From NCBI GenBank assembly GCA_902587325.1, contig CACIKV010000008.1, forward strand, positions 1 to 64,000: 64,000 nt of DNA. The letters are read 5' to 3'. The notes under the pieces were generated by a model, which saw only the letters and a list, made by a program, of their open reading frames with translations, had not been told where the DNA came from and ran no database searches. The number at the start of each line of letters is the position of its first letter. Within the stretch, counting starts at the first letter, position 1. This document shows, in pieces, positions 45,238 through 54,154 of this stretch. The stretch comes from an uncultured Bacteroidota bacterium. GTDB lineage: Bacteria; Bacteroidota; Bacteroidia; Flavobacteriales; Flavobacteriaceae. The translations under genes and the position numbers were made by a program.

Positions 45238-46919
45238 TTTTTCTTCAACTTTTTTAATTGTTTTTCTATTTCATCATCTTCTATCTTCCTAAAAATTAGC
45301 TCTGGGGCATTGACAACCTCATTGGGACTAATTAAATACTTATTTTTCTCAATTTCATTCCATTTAATTTTTTTCAAATTCATTATGCCATATATTTTTT
45401 CTGAAGATTTTGGAAGAAAAGGCTCACTCAAAACAGCTAACATAGCACATATTTGTAAAGATATGAACATAATTTCGCTGACTCTTAGATCTTGATTTTG
45501 TTTTATTAATTTCCAAGGCTCTTTTTCAGCCAAATATTTATTACCCAATCTTGCTAAATTTATCAATGAATTAATTCCATCTCTAAATTTAAATTTATCC
45601 AATGATTTTGAAATAATATCAGGGTATTCAAAAACCTCATTGAGAATATCACGATCTTCATTGTCTTTATTAATTTCATTTGGGACAACACCATTGTAAT
45701 ATTTGTGAGTTAAGACTAAAACTCTATTTATAAAATTACCTAAAATTGCTACCAGTTCATTGTTGTTTCTAGCTTGAAAATCTTTCCAAGTAAAATCATT
45801 ATCTTTTGTTTCAGGTGCGTTAACAGTTAATGTATATCTCAAACTGTCTTGCATGTCTGGAAAATCTATTAAATATTCATGCAACCAAATTGCCCAGTTT
45901 TTTGATGTAGAAATTTTTTCTCCCTCCAGGTTTAAAAACTCATTAGCGGGAACATTTTCAGGAAGTATATAATCTCCCTTTGCTTTTAGTATTATTGGAA
46001 AAATAATGGAATGAAAAACAATATTATCTTTTCCTATAAAGTGAATTAATTTTGTTTTAGAATCTTTCCAATATGGTTCCCATTTTTTTCCATTTTTTTC
46101 TGCCCATTCTTTAGTAGAAGATATATATCCAATTGGTGCATCAAACCAGACATAAAGAACTTTACCTTTTCCATTTTTATGAGGAACAGAAATTCCCCAG
46201 TCTAAATCTCTAGTAATCGCTCTGGACTCAAGACCCAAATCAACCCAAGATTTTACCTGTCCGTAAACATTTGCTTTCCATTTATTCTTCTTCCCTTTGA
46301 TAATCCATTCTGTTAAAAATTTTTCATAATTACCTAAAGGTAAAAACCAATGTGTAGTTTCTTTTTTAATTGGCTTTTCTCCACTTAATTTTGATTTAGG
46401 GTTTATTAGATCTGTTGGACTAAGAGAAGAACCACAATTTTCACATTGATCCCCGTAGGCATGTTGATATCCACAATTTGGACAAGTACCCTCCACAAAT
46501 CTGTCGGCTAAAAATTGATTTTCTTTTGGGTCAAAAAGTTGACTTGAAGACTTTATTTCCAGAGCATTCTTTTTTTCAAGATCAATAAAAAATTCAGAGG
46601 CAGTCTTATGATGAATTGGTAGCGATGTTCTAGAATAATTATCGAAGGATATCCCAAATGATTCAAAAGAATCTTTTATTGTTTTATGGTATTTGTCGAT
46701 GATTTCTTTTGGAGTCTTATTTTCTGATTTTGCTTTGATTGAAATAGCTACACCATGCTCATCACTCCCGCATATATAAACAACATCATTTCCTGAAAGT
46801 CTTTTGAATCTAGCAAAGATATCTGCAGGTATATAAGCTCCAGCAAGGTGGCCAATATGAATGGGGCCATTGGTATATGGAAGTGCAGAAGTTATAGTAT
46901 ACCTTTGGTTACTTTCCAT
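45234..46919 (-). CDS. metG: Methionyl-tRNA synthetase, short form
   Basis: Charges tRNA-Met for initiation and elongation. The 561 residues contain the class I HIGH motif (NGPIHIGHLAGAY), a zinc-binding knuckle (CPNCG and CENCG near residue 143-160), the signature KISTSK near 337 and the helical anticodon-binding domain. Most Bacteroidota MetG proteins are about 680-700 residues with a C-terminal EMAP-type tRNA-binding domain; this one stops after the anticodon domain (ending KKLKKN). The catalytic parts look intact, so it should work, perhaps as a monomer. Confidence 0.96.
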   Translation of the reverse strand: MESNQRYTITSALPYTNGPIHIGHLAGAYIPADIFARFKRLSGNDVVYICGSDEHGVAISIKAKSENKTPKEIIDKYHKTIKDSFESFGISFDNYSRTSLPIHHKTASEFFIDLEKKNALEIKSSSQLFDPKENQFLADRFVEGTCPNCGYQHAYGDQCENCGSSLSPTDLINPKSKLSGEKPIKKETTHWFLPLGNYEKFLTEWIIKGKKNKWKANVYGQVKSWVDLGLESRAITRDLDWGISVPHKNGKGKVLYVWFDAPIGYISSTKEWAEKNGKKWEPYWKDSKTKLIHFIGKDNIVFHSIIFPIILKAKGDYILPENVPANEFLNLEGEKISTSKNWAIWLHEYLIDFPDMQDSLRYTLTVNAPETKDNDFTWKDFQARNNNELVAILGNFINRVLVLTHKYYNGVVPNEINKDNEDRDILNEVFEYPDIISKSLDKFKFRDGINSLINLARLGNKYLAEKEPWKLIKQNQDLRVSEIMFISLQICAMLAVLSEPFLPKSSEKIYGIMNLKKIKWNEIEKNKYLISPNEVVNAPELIFRKIEDDEIEKQLKKLKKN

Positions 46920-47027
46920 GTGATTTCAAAAATATGGATTTTAATTATCAAGTGAGTATAATTTTATTATTTACTGAAATTAAATTGTTAATTTTATAAT
47001 TAATTGTGTAATTTAAAACAATCTGAG

Positions 47028-47687
47028 TTGAAAACTATTTCACAAGCAGTTACTGAATATATAAAGACAAAACCTTTTTTAAGTTCAGCCTTATCTGATG
47101 GAATTATTAATCTTACTTCATTATCACGTCAAATAAAGCCTGAAATTGAAGAAATTTTAAGGAAAGCTGTTAACCATGGAGCAATCGTAATGGCTCTAAA
47201 CAGACTTTCCATAAATCTAGAGTTTCAAAATACTCACAGAATTATTAAGGTATTGAAAAAAATAGGAGATATTACTGTAAGATCAAATCTTGTCGATTAC
47301 AATTTTAGAGTTTCGGATTCGCTTTTAATGAATCAATCAATATTACTTAAAAGTTTAGACATGAGTAAAAACAATTTCTATACAAGTTCAAGAGGAGTTG
47401 ATGAATGTAATATTGTTGTTAGTAATAATATTTCCAAACTAGTTGAAGAAAAATTATCCACGGAGTATTGTACAAGTAAGACAGAAAATCTTTGTTCCAT
47501 CTCATTTAAACTTCCAGAGGAAAATGTCTCTGTCCCAGGGATATATTATTTTGTTTTTCAAAAACTTTCATGGGATGGAATCAATGTTTCACAAATCATT
47601 TCTACATCTAACGAATTTACTATACTTGTAAATGAAGAAGAAGTTGATAAAGCATTTTCTATTATAAACAGGTTAAAGTCCATTTAA
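47028..47687 (+). CDS. ACT-domain protein related to aspartokinase regulatory domain
   Basis: 219 residues. The N-terminal 75 residues look like a helical, possibly winged-helix region (AVTEYIKTKPFLSSALSDG, INLTSLSRQI). The C-terminus matches aspartate-kinase ACT domains (VPGIYYFVFQKLSWDGINVSQI, NEFTILVNEEEVDKAF), but there is no kinase domain. I recall a conserved Bacteroidota family of this size often mislabelled aspartate kinase; a regulator that binds an amino acid is a guess. No ATG is available: the family N-terminus MKTIS corresponds to TTG at 47028, while an upstream TTG at 47004 is possible. It overlaps mfd by 15 nt. Confidence 0.75.
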   Translation: MKTISQAVTEYIKTKPFLSSALSDGIINLTSLSRQIKPEIEEILRKAVNHGAIVMALNRLSINLEFQNTHRIIKVLKKIGDITVRSNLVDYNFRVSDSLLMNQSILLKSLDMSKNNFYTSSRGVDECNIVVSNNISKLVEEKLSTEYCTSKTENLCSISFKLPEENVSVPGIYYFVFQKLSWDGINVSQIISTSNEFTILVNEEEVDKAFSIINRLKSI

Positions 47688-50600
47688 ACTATTTAAGGCT
47701 TTTTCTATAGAATCAATTTTATCAAAAACAACATATAAGTTTATCAATCCATTTTTTTCTAACTCTTTTATTTTACAATCATTAATCTTATTAATATTTT
47801 GCATTATACGAACAAAAGTTTTTTGTTTGAAAAAATGATTTTTCTGATCCTTAATAAAGTAGCATAGCATTTTTTTATTCTTTAGAACAATTTTTCTAAA
47901 CCCAAGCTCTTTACCTATCCATTTTAATTTTACGCTTTCTAGCAGATTTACAGTTTCATTGGGTAAATAACCAAATCGATCTATCAGTCGAATTTTAAAC
48001 AACTCTAATTCTTCATTGTTTTCAATTATTGATAATTTTTGATAAAGATTCAATCTTTCAACACTACTTGGAATGTATGTTGTTGGAAATAAAATTTCAA
48101 GATCAGAGTCAATGATTGTTTCTTCTTTTATTGATTCATCAATTCGATCATCTTTAAATAGTCTCTTAAATTCTGAGTTTTTAAGTTCATTAACAGCTTC
48201 ACTCAATATTTTTTGATAAGTTTCAAATCCAATATCATTAATAAAACCGCTCTGTTCACCACCAAGAATATCACCAGCCCCTCTGATTTCTAAATCTTTC
48301 ATTGAAATATTAAACCCAGACCCTAAGTCACTATATTGATTAATTGCTGTTATTCTTTTTTTTGCATCATTTGTAATGGTTGAAATTGGAGGCGTTATAA
48401 AAAAACAAAAAGCATTTTTATTACTCCTACCTACTCTTCCTCTCATTTGATGTAAATCACTTAGTCCAAAGTTTTGGGCATTATTAATAAAAATAGTATT
48501 AGCATTTGGGACATCAAGTCCGCTTTCAATTATTGTAGTAGATAACAATATATCAAATTCATTATTAATAAATTCAAGCATTATTTTTTCTAACTTTTTA
48601 CCATCAATTCTGCCATGTGCAATCCCAATCTTTGCATATGGAACTATTTCTTGTAGCCATATTCCAAATTCATTTATGTTATCAATTCTGTTATGTACAA
48701 AAAATACTTGTCCTCCTCTTTGAATTTCAAATTCAATAGAATTTCTTATTAAATTTTTATCAAATCTAATTACCTCACTCTGAATAGGAACTCTGTTAGG
48801 AGGTGGTGTATTAATAATAGATAGATCTCGAGCTGACATTAAACTATACTGCAATGTTCGTGGAATAGGGGTGGCCGTTAACGTTAAAACATCAATATTT
48901 TCTTTCAGGGATCTAATCTTTTCTTTAACATTAACTCCAAATTTTTGTTCTTCATCTACGATCAATAATCCTAATTTTGGATATATAATTTTATCATTAA
49001 CTACTTGATGGGTACCAATAATTATATCTAGTTTGCCAGAGTTAATATCACTAATGATTTTATTTTTATCTTTTTCTGATCTAAATCTATTTAAGTAGTC
49101 AAATGATATTGGAAAATCTTTGAATCTTTTTGTAAAAGTCTTATAGTGTTGAAAAGCTAAAATAGTTGTAGGGACAAGTATAATAACTTGTTTGCCATTA
49201 TCAACTGCCTTAAATGCTGCTCGAATCGCTATTTCTGTTTTACCAAAACCAACATCTCCGCATATTAATCTATCCATTGGATAACTAGATTCCATATCCA
49301 TTTTCACATCTTTATTTGCTTTGATTTGATCTTCAGTTTCTACATATAAAAAACTTGCTTCAAGTTCGTTTTGAATAGAACTATCCTTTTTATAGACAAA
49401 ACCTTCACTTATTTTTCTTTTTGCGTAGGACTTAATTAAGTCAAAAGCTAACTTTTTAACTTTTAATTTTGCTTTATTTTTTAACTTGTCCCAAGCTCCA
49501 GATCCAAGCTTATAAATCCTAGGCTTAGTTCCATCTTTACTATTGTATTTAGAAATTTTGTGGAATAAGTGTACACTAAGATAAACTGTGTCTCTTTCCC
49601 CATAGTTAAGTTTTATCGCTTCTTGTTTTGCACCATTGACTTCAATTTTTGTTAGCCCTTTAAATATTCCTACACCATGATCAATATGAGTGACATAATC
49701 TCCTGGTTCTAATTTGTTTAATTCTGAAATTTTAATCCTTTTAGATTTAGAGAATCTTTTGCTTAATTTAAATTTGTGAAATCTATTGAAAATCTCATGA
49801 TCGCTGAAGTATAGTTTTTTTTCATTCTCATTTATAAAACCTCTATATATAGGTTTAATTATAGATTTATATTCATATTCTCTATCATATTTGTCAAGAA
49901 TCTGTTTGAATCTTTCAGATTGTTCAAATGTTGAAAATAATAAATTTAGTTTATATCCTTTTTTGAAAAAGTCAGTTAAACTATCATTCAAAAGATTAAA
50001 ATTTTTATTAAATGATGGTTGTGGTTTTATTTTAAAATCGTAAAACAAATTTTCAGTTCTATTGTTTAAAAAAAGAGTAAGCTTATTCTTTATTTCTTCA
50101 TTGAATTTTTTGTGATTATAATAATTTAAGTCGTTTGATGGATTAAGCTTTTTAAATTCTTCATTAATAAGTTCCAATGAATTAATTACAACAATACAAT
50201 CGTAATTAATTATATTAATAACACTTTCATTTTTATCTAAAAGCTTAGAATTAATATTTGGAGAAATTTTAATTTTTTTTATATCATTTATTGAATATTG
50301 AGTATCAATATTAAATTCCCTTATTCTTTCAATTTTATCATCATCAAATTGTATTCTTATAGGATTTTCATTTGAATAAGAGAATACATCTAAAATATTT
50401 CCTCTAATGGCAAAATCACCTGGACTTTGAACAAAATCTTCCTTTGTATATTCGAGTTCAAATAATTTTTCATTAAGTTCATATAATGATACTTGATCAT
50501 TTTTATTTAACAAGAATTCATAATTAGTATTGCCATTTTTAGCAGGTATTTTTTCAATGATTCCCTCACAGTTTGAAACATAAACTCTAGGTTCATTTGA

Positions 50601-50942
50601 ATAAATTTTTTCTAAAATTTTTGTTCTACTTAATACTTGATCTTTATTTATTGATTTTGTTGAAAATTTATTAAAAGAAGAAGGTAGCAATGAACAATAA
50701 TTTTCTCCTAACTGTTCTACAATATCAGTATAAATATATGATGACTCCTCTTTATTGTCAGTTATGAAAAAAATAGGTTTTTTAACATTAGAAAATAGAT
50801 CAATTAAAAAAAACGTTATTGAAGAACCGTAAAGCCCATTTAAATAAATATTTTCTTGATTTTTGGATATAAGTTTACCCAGTTTCTGGAAGTTCAGAGA
50901 CCTATTAAATTTTGTATTTGAAGGATATATATCTTTTACCAA
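47673..50942 (-). CDS. mfd: Transcription-repair coupling factor
   Basis: Removes stalled RNA polymerase and recruits UvrA. The 1089 residues contain a UvrB-like N-terminal region without active ATPase motifs, the RNA-polymerase-interaction (CarD-like) domain near residue 415-490 (GDYVTHIDHGVGIFKG), the translocase with Walker A CGDVGFGKTEIA near 565, DEEQ box VDEEQKFG, TATPIPRTL and MRGRVGRS, and a C-terminal TRCF domain. The start is TTG (or ATT): the frame holds only seven codons upstream before a stop, none ATG. It is divergent from the GNAT gene. Confidence 0.95.
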   Translation of the reverse strand: MVKDIYPSNTKFNRSLNFQKLGKLISKNQENIYLNGLYGSSITFFLIDLFSNVKKPIFFITDNKEESSYIYTDIVEQLGENYCSLLPSSFNKFSTKSINKDQVLSRTKILEKIYSNEPRVYVSNCEGIIEKIPAKNGNTNYEFLLNKNDQVSLYELNEKLFELEYTKEDFVQSPGDFAIRGNILDVFSYSNENPIRIQFDDDKIERIREFNIDTQYSINDIKKIKISPNINSKLLDKNESVINIINYDCIVVINSLELINEEFKKLNPSNDLNYYNHKKFNEEIKNKLTLFLNNRTENLFYDFKIKPQPSFNKNFNLLNDSLTDFFKKGYKLNLLFSTFEQSERFKQILDKYDREYEYKSIIKPIYRGFINENEKKLYFSDHEIFNRFHKFKLSKRFSKSKRIKISELNKLEPGDYVTHIDHGVGIFKGLTKIEVNGAKQEAIKLNYGERDTVYLSVHLFHKISKYNSKDGTKPRIYKLGSGAWDKLKNKAKLKVKKLAFDLIKSYAKRKISEGFVYKKDSSIQNELEASFLYVETEDQIKANKDVKMDMESSYPMDRLICGDVGFGKTEIAIRAAFKAVDNGKQVIILVPTTILAFQHYKTFTKRFKDFPISFDYLNRFRSEKDKNKIISDINSGKLDIIIGTHQVVNDKIIYPKLGLLIVDEEQKFGVNVKEKIRSLKENIDVLTLTATPIPRTLQYSLMSARDLSIINTPPPNRVPIQSEVIRFDKNLIRNSIEFEIQRGGQVFFVHNRIDNINEFGIWLQEIVPYAKIGIAHGRIDGKKLEKIMLEFINNEFDILLSTTIIESGLDVPNANTIFINNAQNFGLSDLHQMRGRVGRSNKNAFCFFITPPISTITNDAKKRITAINQYSDLGSGFNISMKDLEIRGAGDILGGEQSGFINDIGFETYQKILSEAVNELKNSEFKRLFKDDRIDESIKEETIIDSDLEILFPTTYIPSSVERLNLYQKLSIIENNEELELFKIRLIDRFGYLPNETVNLLESVKLKWIGKELGFRKIVLKNKKMLCYFIKDQKNHFFKQKTFVRIMQNINKINDCKIKELEKNGLINLYVVFDKIDSIEKALNSLNGL

Positions 50943-51088
50943 AATATCATTAATTCTATCCTAATCCAGCGCAATTTACTGCATAAAAGTTAAAACTTGA
51001 ATTTTTTTCAATATAGTTGTGAATGCAACAATTGTACTGCAATATATTTTAAATAATAAATTATTAATTAGGATTTACAATAAAAATA

Positions 51089-51096
51089 TAGATTTG
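51089..51096 (+). promoter_or_regulatory. Putative -7 box for the GNAT/lysC pair
   Basis: TAGATTTG matches TAnnTTTG and ends 9 nt before the ATG at 51106. This also argues against the longer frame that opens at 51019. A -33 element is not clear. Confidence 0.4.
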
Positions 51097-51105
51097 CGTT
51101 ATTCT

Positions 51106-51591
51106 ATGAGTATTTTAATAAGAGAAGCAGTATCTAAAGACATGTCAAAAGTTCTTGAACTTATAAAAGAATTAGCCATTTTTGAAGAGGAACCAGATGC
51201 TGTCATACTAACTGAGAAGCAATTAATTAATGATGGTTTTTCAAGTTCGCCTAAATTTAAATGTTATGTAGCCGAACTAAATCAGAAAATAGTAGGAATG
51301 GCACTCTTATATCCTCGATATTCAACATGGAAAGGCCCAACAATTCATTTGGAAGATTTAATTGTAACCAAGAGTGTAAGGGGAAAGGGTATTGGTTTTA
51401 AACTTTTTTCTAAAGTAATACACTATGCCTTTCAATTAAATGTAAAAAGAGTTGAATGGGCAGTACTTGAATGGAATAAAAATGCATTAGATTTTTATAA
51501 AAAAAATGGTGCACAAGTTTTAGATGATTGGAAAGTTGCTCAAATGGATTTAAATGCAATTAAAAAATTTGTAAGGAATGAAAATTTTTAA
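51106..51591 (+). CDS. GNAT family N-acetyltransferase
   Basis: 161 residues with the GNAT pattern: SILIREAVSKDMSKVLELI at the start, GMALLYPRYSTWKGPTIHLEDL around residue 60-80 and the acetyl-CoA loop VRGKGIGFKLFSKV near 92, then EWAVLEWNKNALDFYKKNG. It resembles spermidine/diamine-type acetyltransferases, but the substrate cannot be fixed from sequence. The frame is open to 51019, but the extra 29 residues are not family-like and overlap a promoter box. It overlaps lysC by 14 nt, so the two are co-transcribed. Confidence 0.88.
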   Translation: MSILIREAVSKDMSKVLELIKELAIFEEEPDAVILTEKQLINDGFSSSPKFKCYVAELNQKIVGMALLYPRYSTWKGPTIHLEDLIVTKSVRGKGIGFKLFSKVIHYAFQLNVKRVEWAVLEWNKNALDFYKKNGAQVLDDWKVAQMDLNAIKKFVRNENF

Positions 51592-52828
51592 ATTTGGTGG
51601 AGCATCTGTAAAGGATGCTAGTGGAGTCAAGAATTTACTAAAAGTAATTAAGAGAAAAGCAGATTCTAATACAATAGTTATTGTTTCGGCAATGGGTAAA
51701 ACCACAAATGCACTTGAAAATATTGTATCAACCTATTTTAATAAAAAAAATAATTTAAATAGTGGTATTTCTGAGTTATATGACTATCATAAAATTATTT
51801 TGGAAAATTTATTTCCGGATAAACATCAAATTTTTAATGAAATAAATATTTTATTTCAAAGGATTAAATTTTTTTTAGAAAATAATAAATCTCCAAATCA
51901 TTCATTTGTTTATGATCAAGTTGTTACTTATGGTGAAATCATTTCAACAACTATAATTAATTCATTTTTAAATCACAATAATATAGAATCTGTCTGGTTG
52001 GATGCTAGAGATTGTATCAAGACAGATTCTAACTATAGAGGAGGTAATGTTCAATGGGCTGAAACCCAAAAAAATATTTTAAATAAAATTCAAAAAGGAA
52101 AAATAAATGTGACTCAAGGATTTATTGGAAGTGATAAAAATAATTTTAGCACCTCCCTTGGTAGAGAAGGGTCTGATTATTCTGCTGCTATTTTTGCTTA
52201 TTCCCTCAACGGCGAGTCTTTAACAATTTGGAAAGATGTTCCTGGAGTTTTGAATGGTGATCCCAAAGTTTTTAATAATTCCAGGTTATTAGATCAAATA
52301 TCTTATTCAGAAGCCATAGAATTAGCTTTCTACGGAGCATCTGTAATTCACCCAAAAACTCTTCAGCCATTACAAAAGAAGGAAATACCGCTTTATGTTA
52401 AATCTTTTCTGAATCCTGATGGAAATGGAACAATCATTTCTAAGGGATTAGATCTTATCCCTAAGGTTCCATGTTATATTTTCAAAGGAAATTTAATTTT
52501 ACTCAAGTTATCTTCATTAGACTTTTCATTTATAGTGGAGGATAATATTAGTAAGATATTTAAAACCTTGCATGAGTTTAAAATGAAAGTAGATTTAATA
52601 CAAAATTCTGCAATTAGCTTTTCTGTTTGTATTTATGATAAATACAATAGAATTGATGATTTAATAAGTAAAATGGAAGGGAAGTTTGATATAAAAATTT
52701 ATCGTAATGTCTGTCTCTACACAATTAGGCATTTCGACGAAAACTCAATTAAAAAAATTTCCAACGGCAAGAAGTTGCTATTAGAACAAAGAACTGAAAA
52801 AACTATTCAGCTAATTTTTCCAAATTAA
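51578..52828 (+). CDS. lysC: Aspartate kinase (monofunctional)
   Basis: First step of the aspartate family pathway (Lys, Thr, Met). The 416 residues show the kinase start FKFGGASVKDASGVKN, the VSAMGKTTNALE segment, LGREGSDYSAAIFA near 187-200, WKDVPGVLNGDPK near 220 and ASVIHPKTLQPL near 248, followed by C-terminal ACT-type regulatory sequence that may sense an end product. There is no homoserine dehydrogenase fusion. It overlaps the GNAT gene by 14 nt and the convergent ArsC gene by 26 nt, the longest overlap in the window. Confidence 0.94.
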   Translation: MKIFKFGGASVKDASGVKNLLKVIKRKADSNTIVIVSAMGKTTNALENIVSTYFNKKNNLNSGISELYDYHKIILENLFPDKHQIFNEINILFQRIKFFLENNKSPNHSFVYDQVVTYGEIISTTIINSFLNHNNIESVWLDARDCIKTDSNYRGGNVQWAETQKNILNKIQKGKINVTQGFIGSDKNNFSTSLGREGSDYSAAIFAYSLNGESLTIWKDVPGVLNGDPKVFNNSRLLDQISYSEAIELAFYGASVIHPKTLQPLQKKEIPLYVKSFLNPDGNGTIISKGLDLIPKVPCYIFKGNLILLKLSSLDFSFIVEDNISKIFKTLHEFKMKVDLIQNSAISFSVCIYDKYNRIDDLISKMEGKFDIKIYRNVCLYTIRHFDENSIKKISNGKKLLLEQRTEKTIQLIFPN

Positions 52829-53237
52829 AATATTTTTTACAAAAATTAAGACAATATAATTTTATTTCATCTCTTGATTTTTGAAATAATTTTTTCCAAT
52901 TATTTTCAGTGTTATCACTTGATGGATCAAAAAAATTTTGATGTAATCTAACAGCATTTTGACAGTTAAAATTAGGACATGTTTCATTTGCATGATCACA
53001 AACAGTTATTATGAAGTCCAAATCAAGCTTTTCATATTCTGAAACATGATTTGATGTATGATTAGAAATATCAACATCATCCATTTTCATAATTTCAATT
53101 GCTTTTGAATTAATCTCATGGTTTTTTACTCCTGCACTATATACATTTGCTTTTTGGTGTAAATATTTTTTTAAATAACCTTCAGCCATTTGACTTCTGC
53201 AAGAATTACCAGTACATAATATCAGAATATTTTTCAC
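52803..53237 (-). CDS. arsC: Arsenate reductase, low-molecular-weight phosphatase type
   Basis: 144 residues of the thioredoxin-coupled ArsC/LMW-PTP fold. The P-loop CTGNSCRS has the nucleophile Cys8, and the redox pair Cys80 and Cys87 (TVCDHANETCP) completes the three-cysteine relay of ArsC of the pI258 type. This supports arsenate reduction over tyrosine phosphatase activity. There is no arsR or arsenite pump beside it. The GTG start overlaps the stop of the dehydrogenase gene as GTGA, so the two are translationally coupled. Confidence 0.9.
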   Translation of the reverse strand: MKNILILCTGNSCRSQMAEGYLKKYLHQKANVYSAGVKNHEINSKAIEIMKMDDVDISNHTSNHVSEYEKLDLDFIITVCDHANETCPNFNCQNAVRLHQNFFDPSSDNTENNWKKLFQKSRDEIKLYCLNFCKKYFNLEKLAE

Positions 53238-54154
53238 AGTTCCTTAATTTTTTCAATTATGACTTTACTTAATTTTAATTCACTTTCAATTGTCCATCCT
53301 GCAATATGAGGGGTTAGAATAACATTATTAGAATTCTTCAAAAAATCAAAATCATTATTTTTTTTGATATTTTCAAAAGATATATCCTCGATGTCAAGAA
53401 CATCTAAACAGCAACCAGTAATTTTTTTATTTTTTAATCCTGTAATTAAATCCTTACTGTTAACACATTTTCCTCTTGATGTATTAATTAGAATAAAATT
53501 CTTTTCACATGAATTAATAAAGTCTATGTTTATTAGATTGAAAGAGCTTTGATTTAAATCAGTATGAATACTTATTATATCAGATTTTAATTTTATATCG
53601 TTTAGAGATACAGAATTTGCAAATTCGTTAGAGGGGATTTCTTTAATATCATTGAAAATTACTTTGCAGTCAAATCCAGATAATTTTTTTGCAAAACTCT
53701 GACCTGTTTTACCAAATCCTATTATTCCTACAATTTTTTTTTCTAATTCAATTCCTCTATTTTTTTCTCTTTCCCAAACATTAGTTTTTATCTCTTCATT
53801 ACTAACTCCAATGTTATTCATAAGGTTTAGGAGCATTCCAATAGCATGTTCTCCAACAGCATTAGAGTTTGCTTCACCAGCTGATAGTACTTGTATATTA
53901 TTTTTTTTAGCTGAAACTAAGTCAATATTTTCTAAGCCAGCACCAACTCTAGCGATGAATTTTAGTTTATTAGCGGATTTAATTATTTCATCATCAATAA
54001 TAATTCTACTTCTAATAATTATCCCTACATAGCCATCAATCTTTTCTAATATCTCATCTTTTGATGATATATAATCGTAATGGTTTTCAAAGCCTAGTTT
54101 TTCTAGTTCTGAAGATAAATATTCATGATTTTGATCTAGATGAAGAATCTTCAT
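53234..54154 (-). CDS. D-isomer 2-hydroxyacid dehydrogenase
   Basis: 306 residues of the SerA/hydroxypyruvate reductase superfamily. The NAD-binding motif is IIGFGKTGQSFA near residue 142; the catalytic Arg is in INTSRGKCV, and the His in LTPHIAGW near the C-terminus. The substrate-domain loop (ARVGAGLENIDL near 69, GEANSNAVGEHAIGML near 93) resembles 3-phosphoglycerate dehydrogenases without a C-terminal ACT domain. SerA is the most likely assignment but not certain. It overlaps mgtE by 1 nt and arsC by 4 nt. Confidence 0.85.
   Translation of the reverse strand: MKILHLDQNHEYLSSELEKLGFENHYDYISSKDEILEKIDGYVGIIIRSRIIIDDEIIKSANKLKFIARVGAGLENIDLVSAKKNNIQVLSAGEANSNAVGEHAIGMLLNLMNNIGVSNEEIKTNVWEREKNRGIELEKKIVGIIGFGKTGQSFAKKLSGFDCKVIFNDIKEIPSNEFANSVSLNDIKLKSDIISIHTDLNQSSFNLINIDFINSCEKNFILINTSRGKCVNSKDLITGLKNKKITGCCLDVLDIEDISFENIKKNNDFDFLKNSNNVILTPHIAGWTIESELKLSKVIIEKIKEL

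Noticed and set aside
52803-53237. An arsenic-resistance operon around arsC
   Set aside because: No arsR, arsB/acr3 or arsM-like gene is adjacent; arsC is simply coupled to a 2-hydroxyacid dehydrogenase gene.
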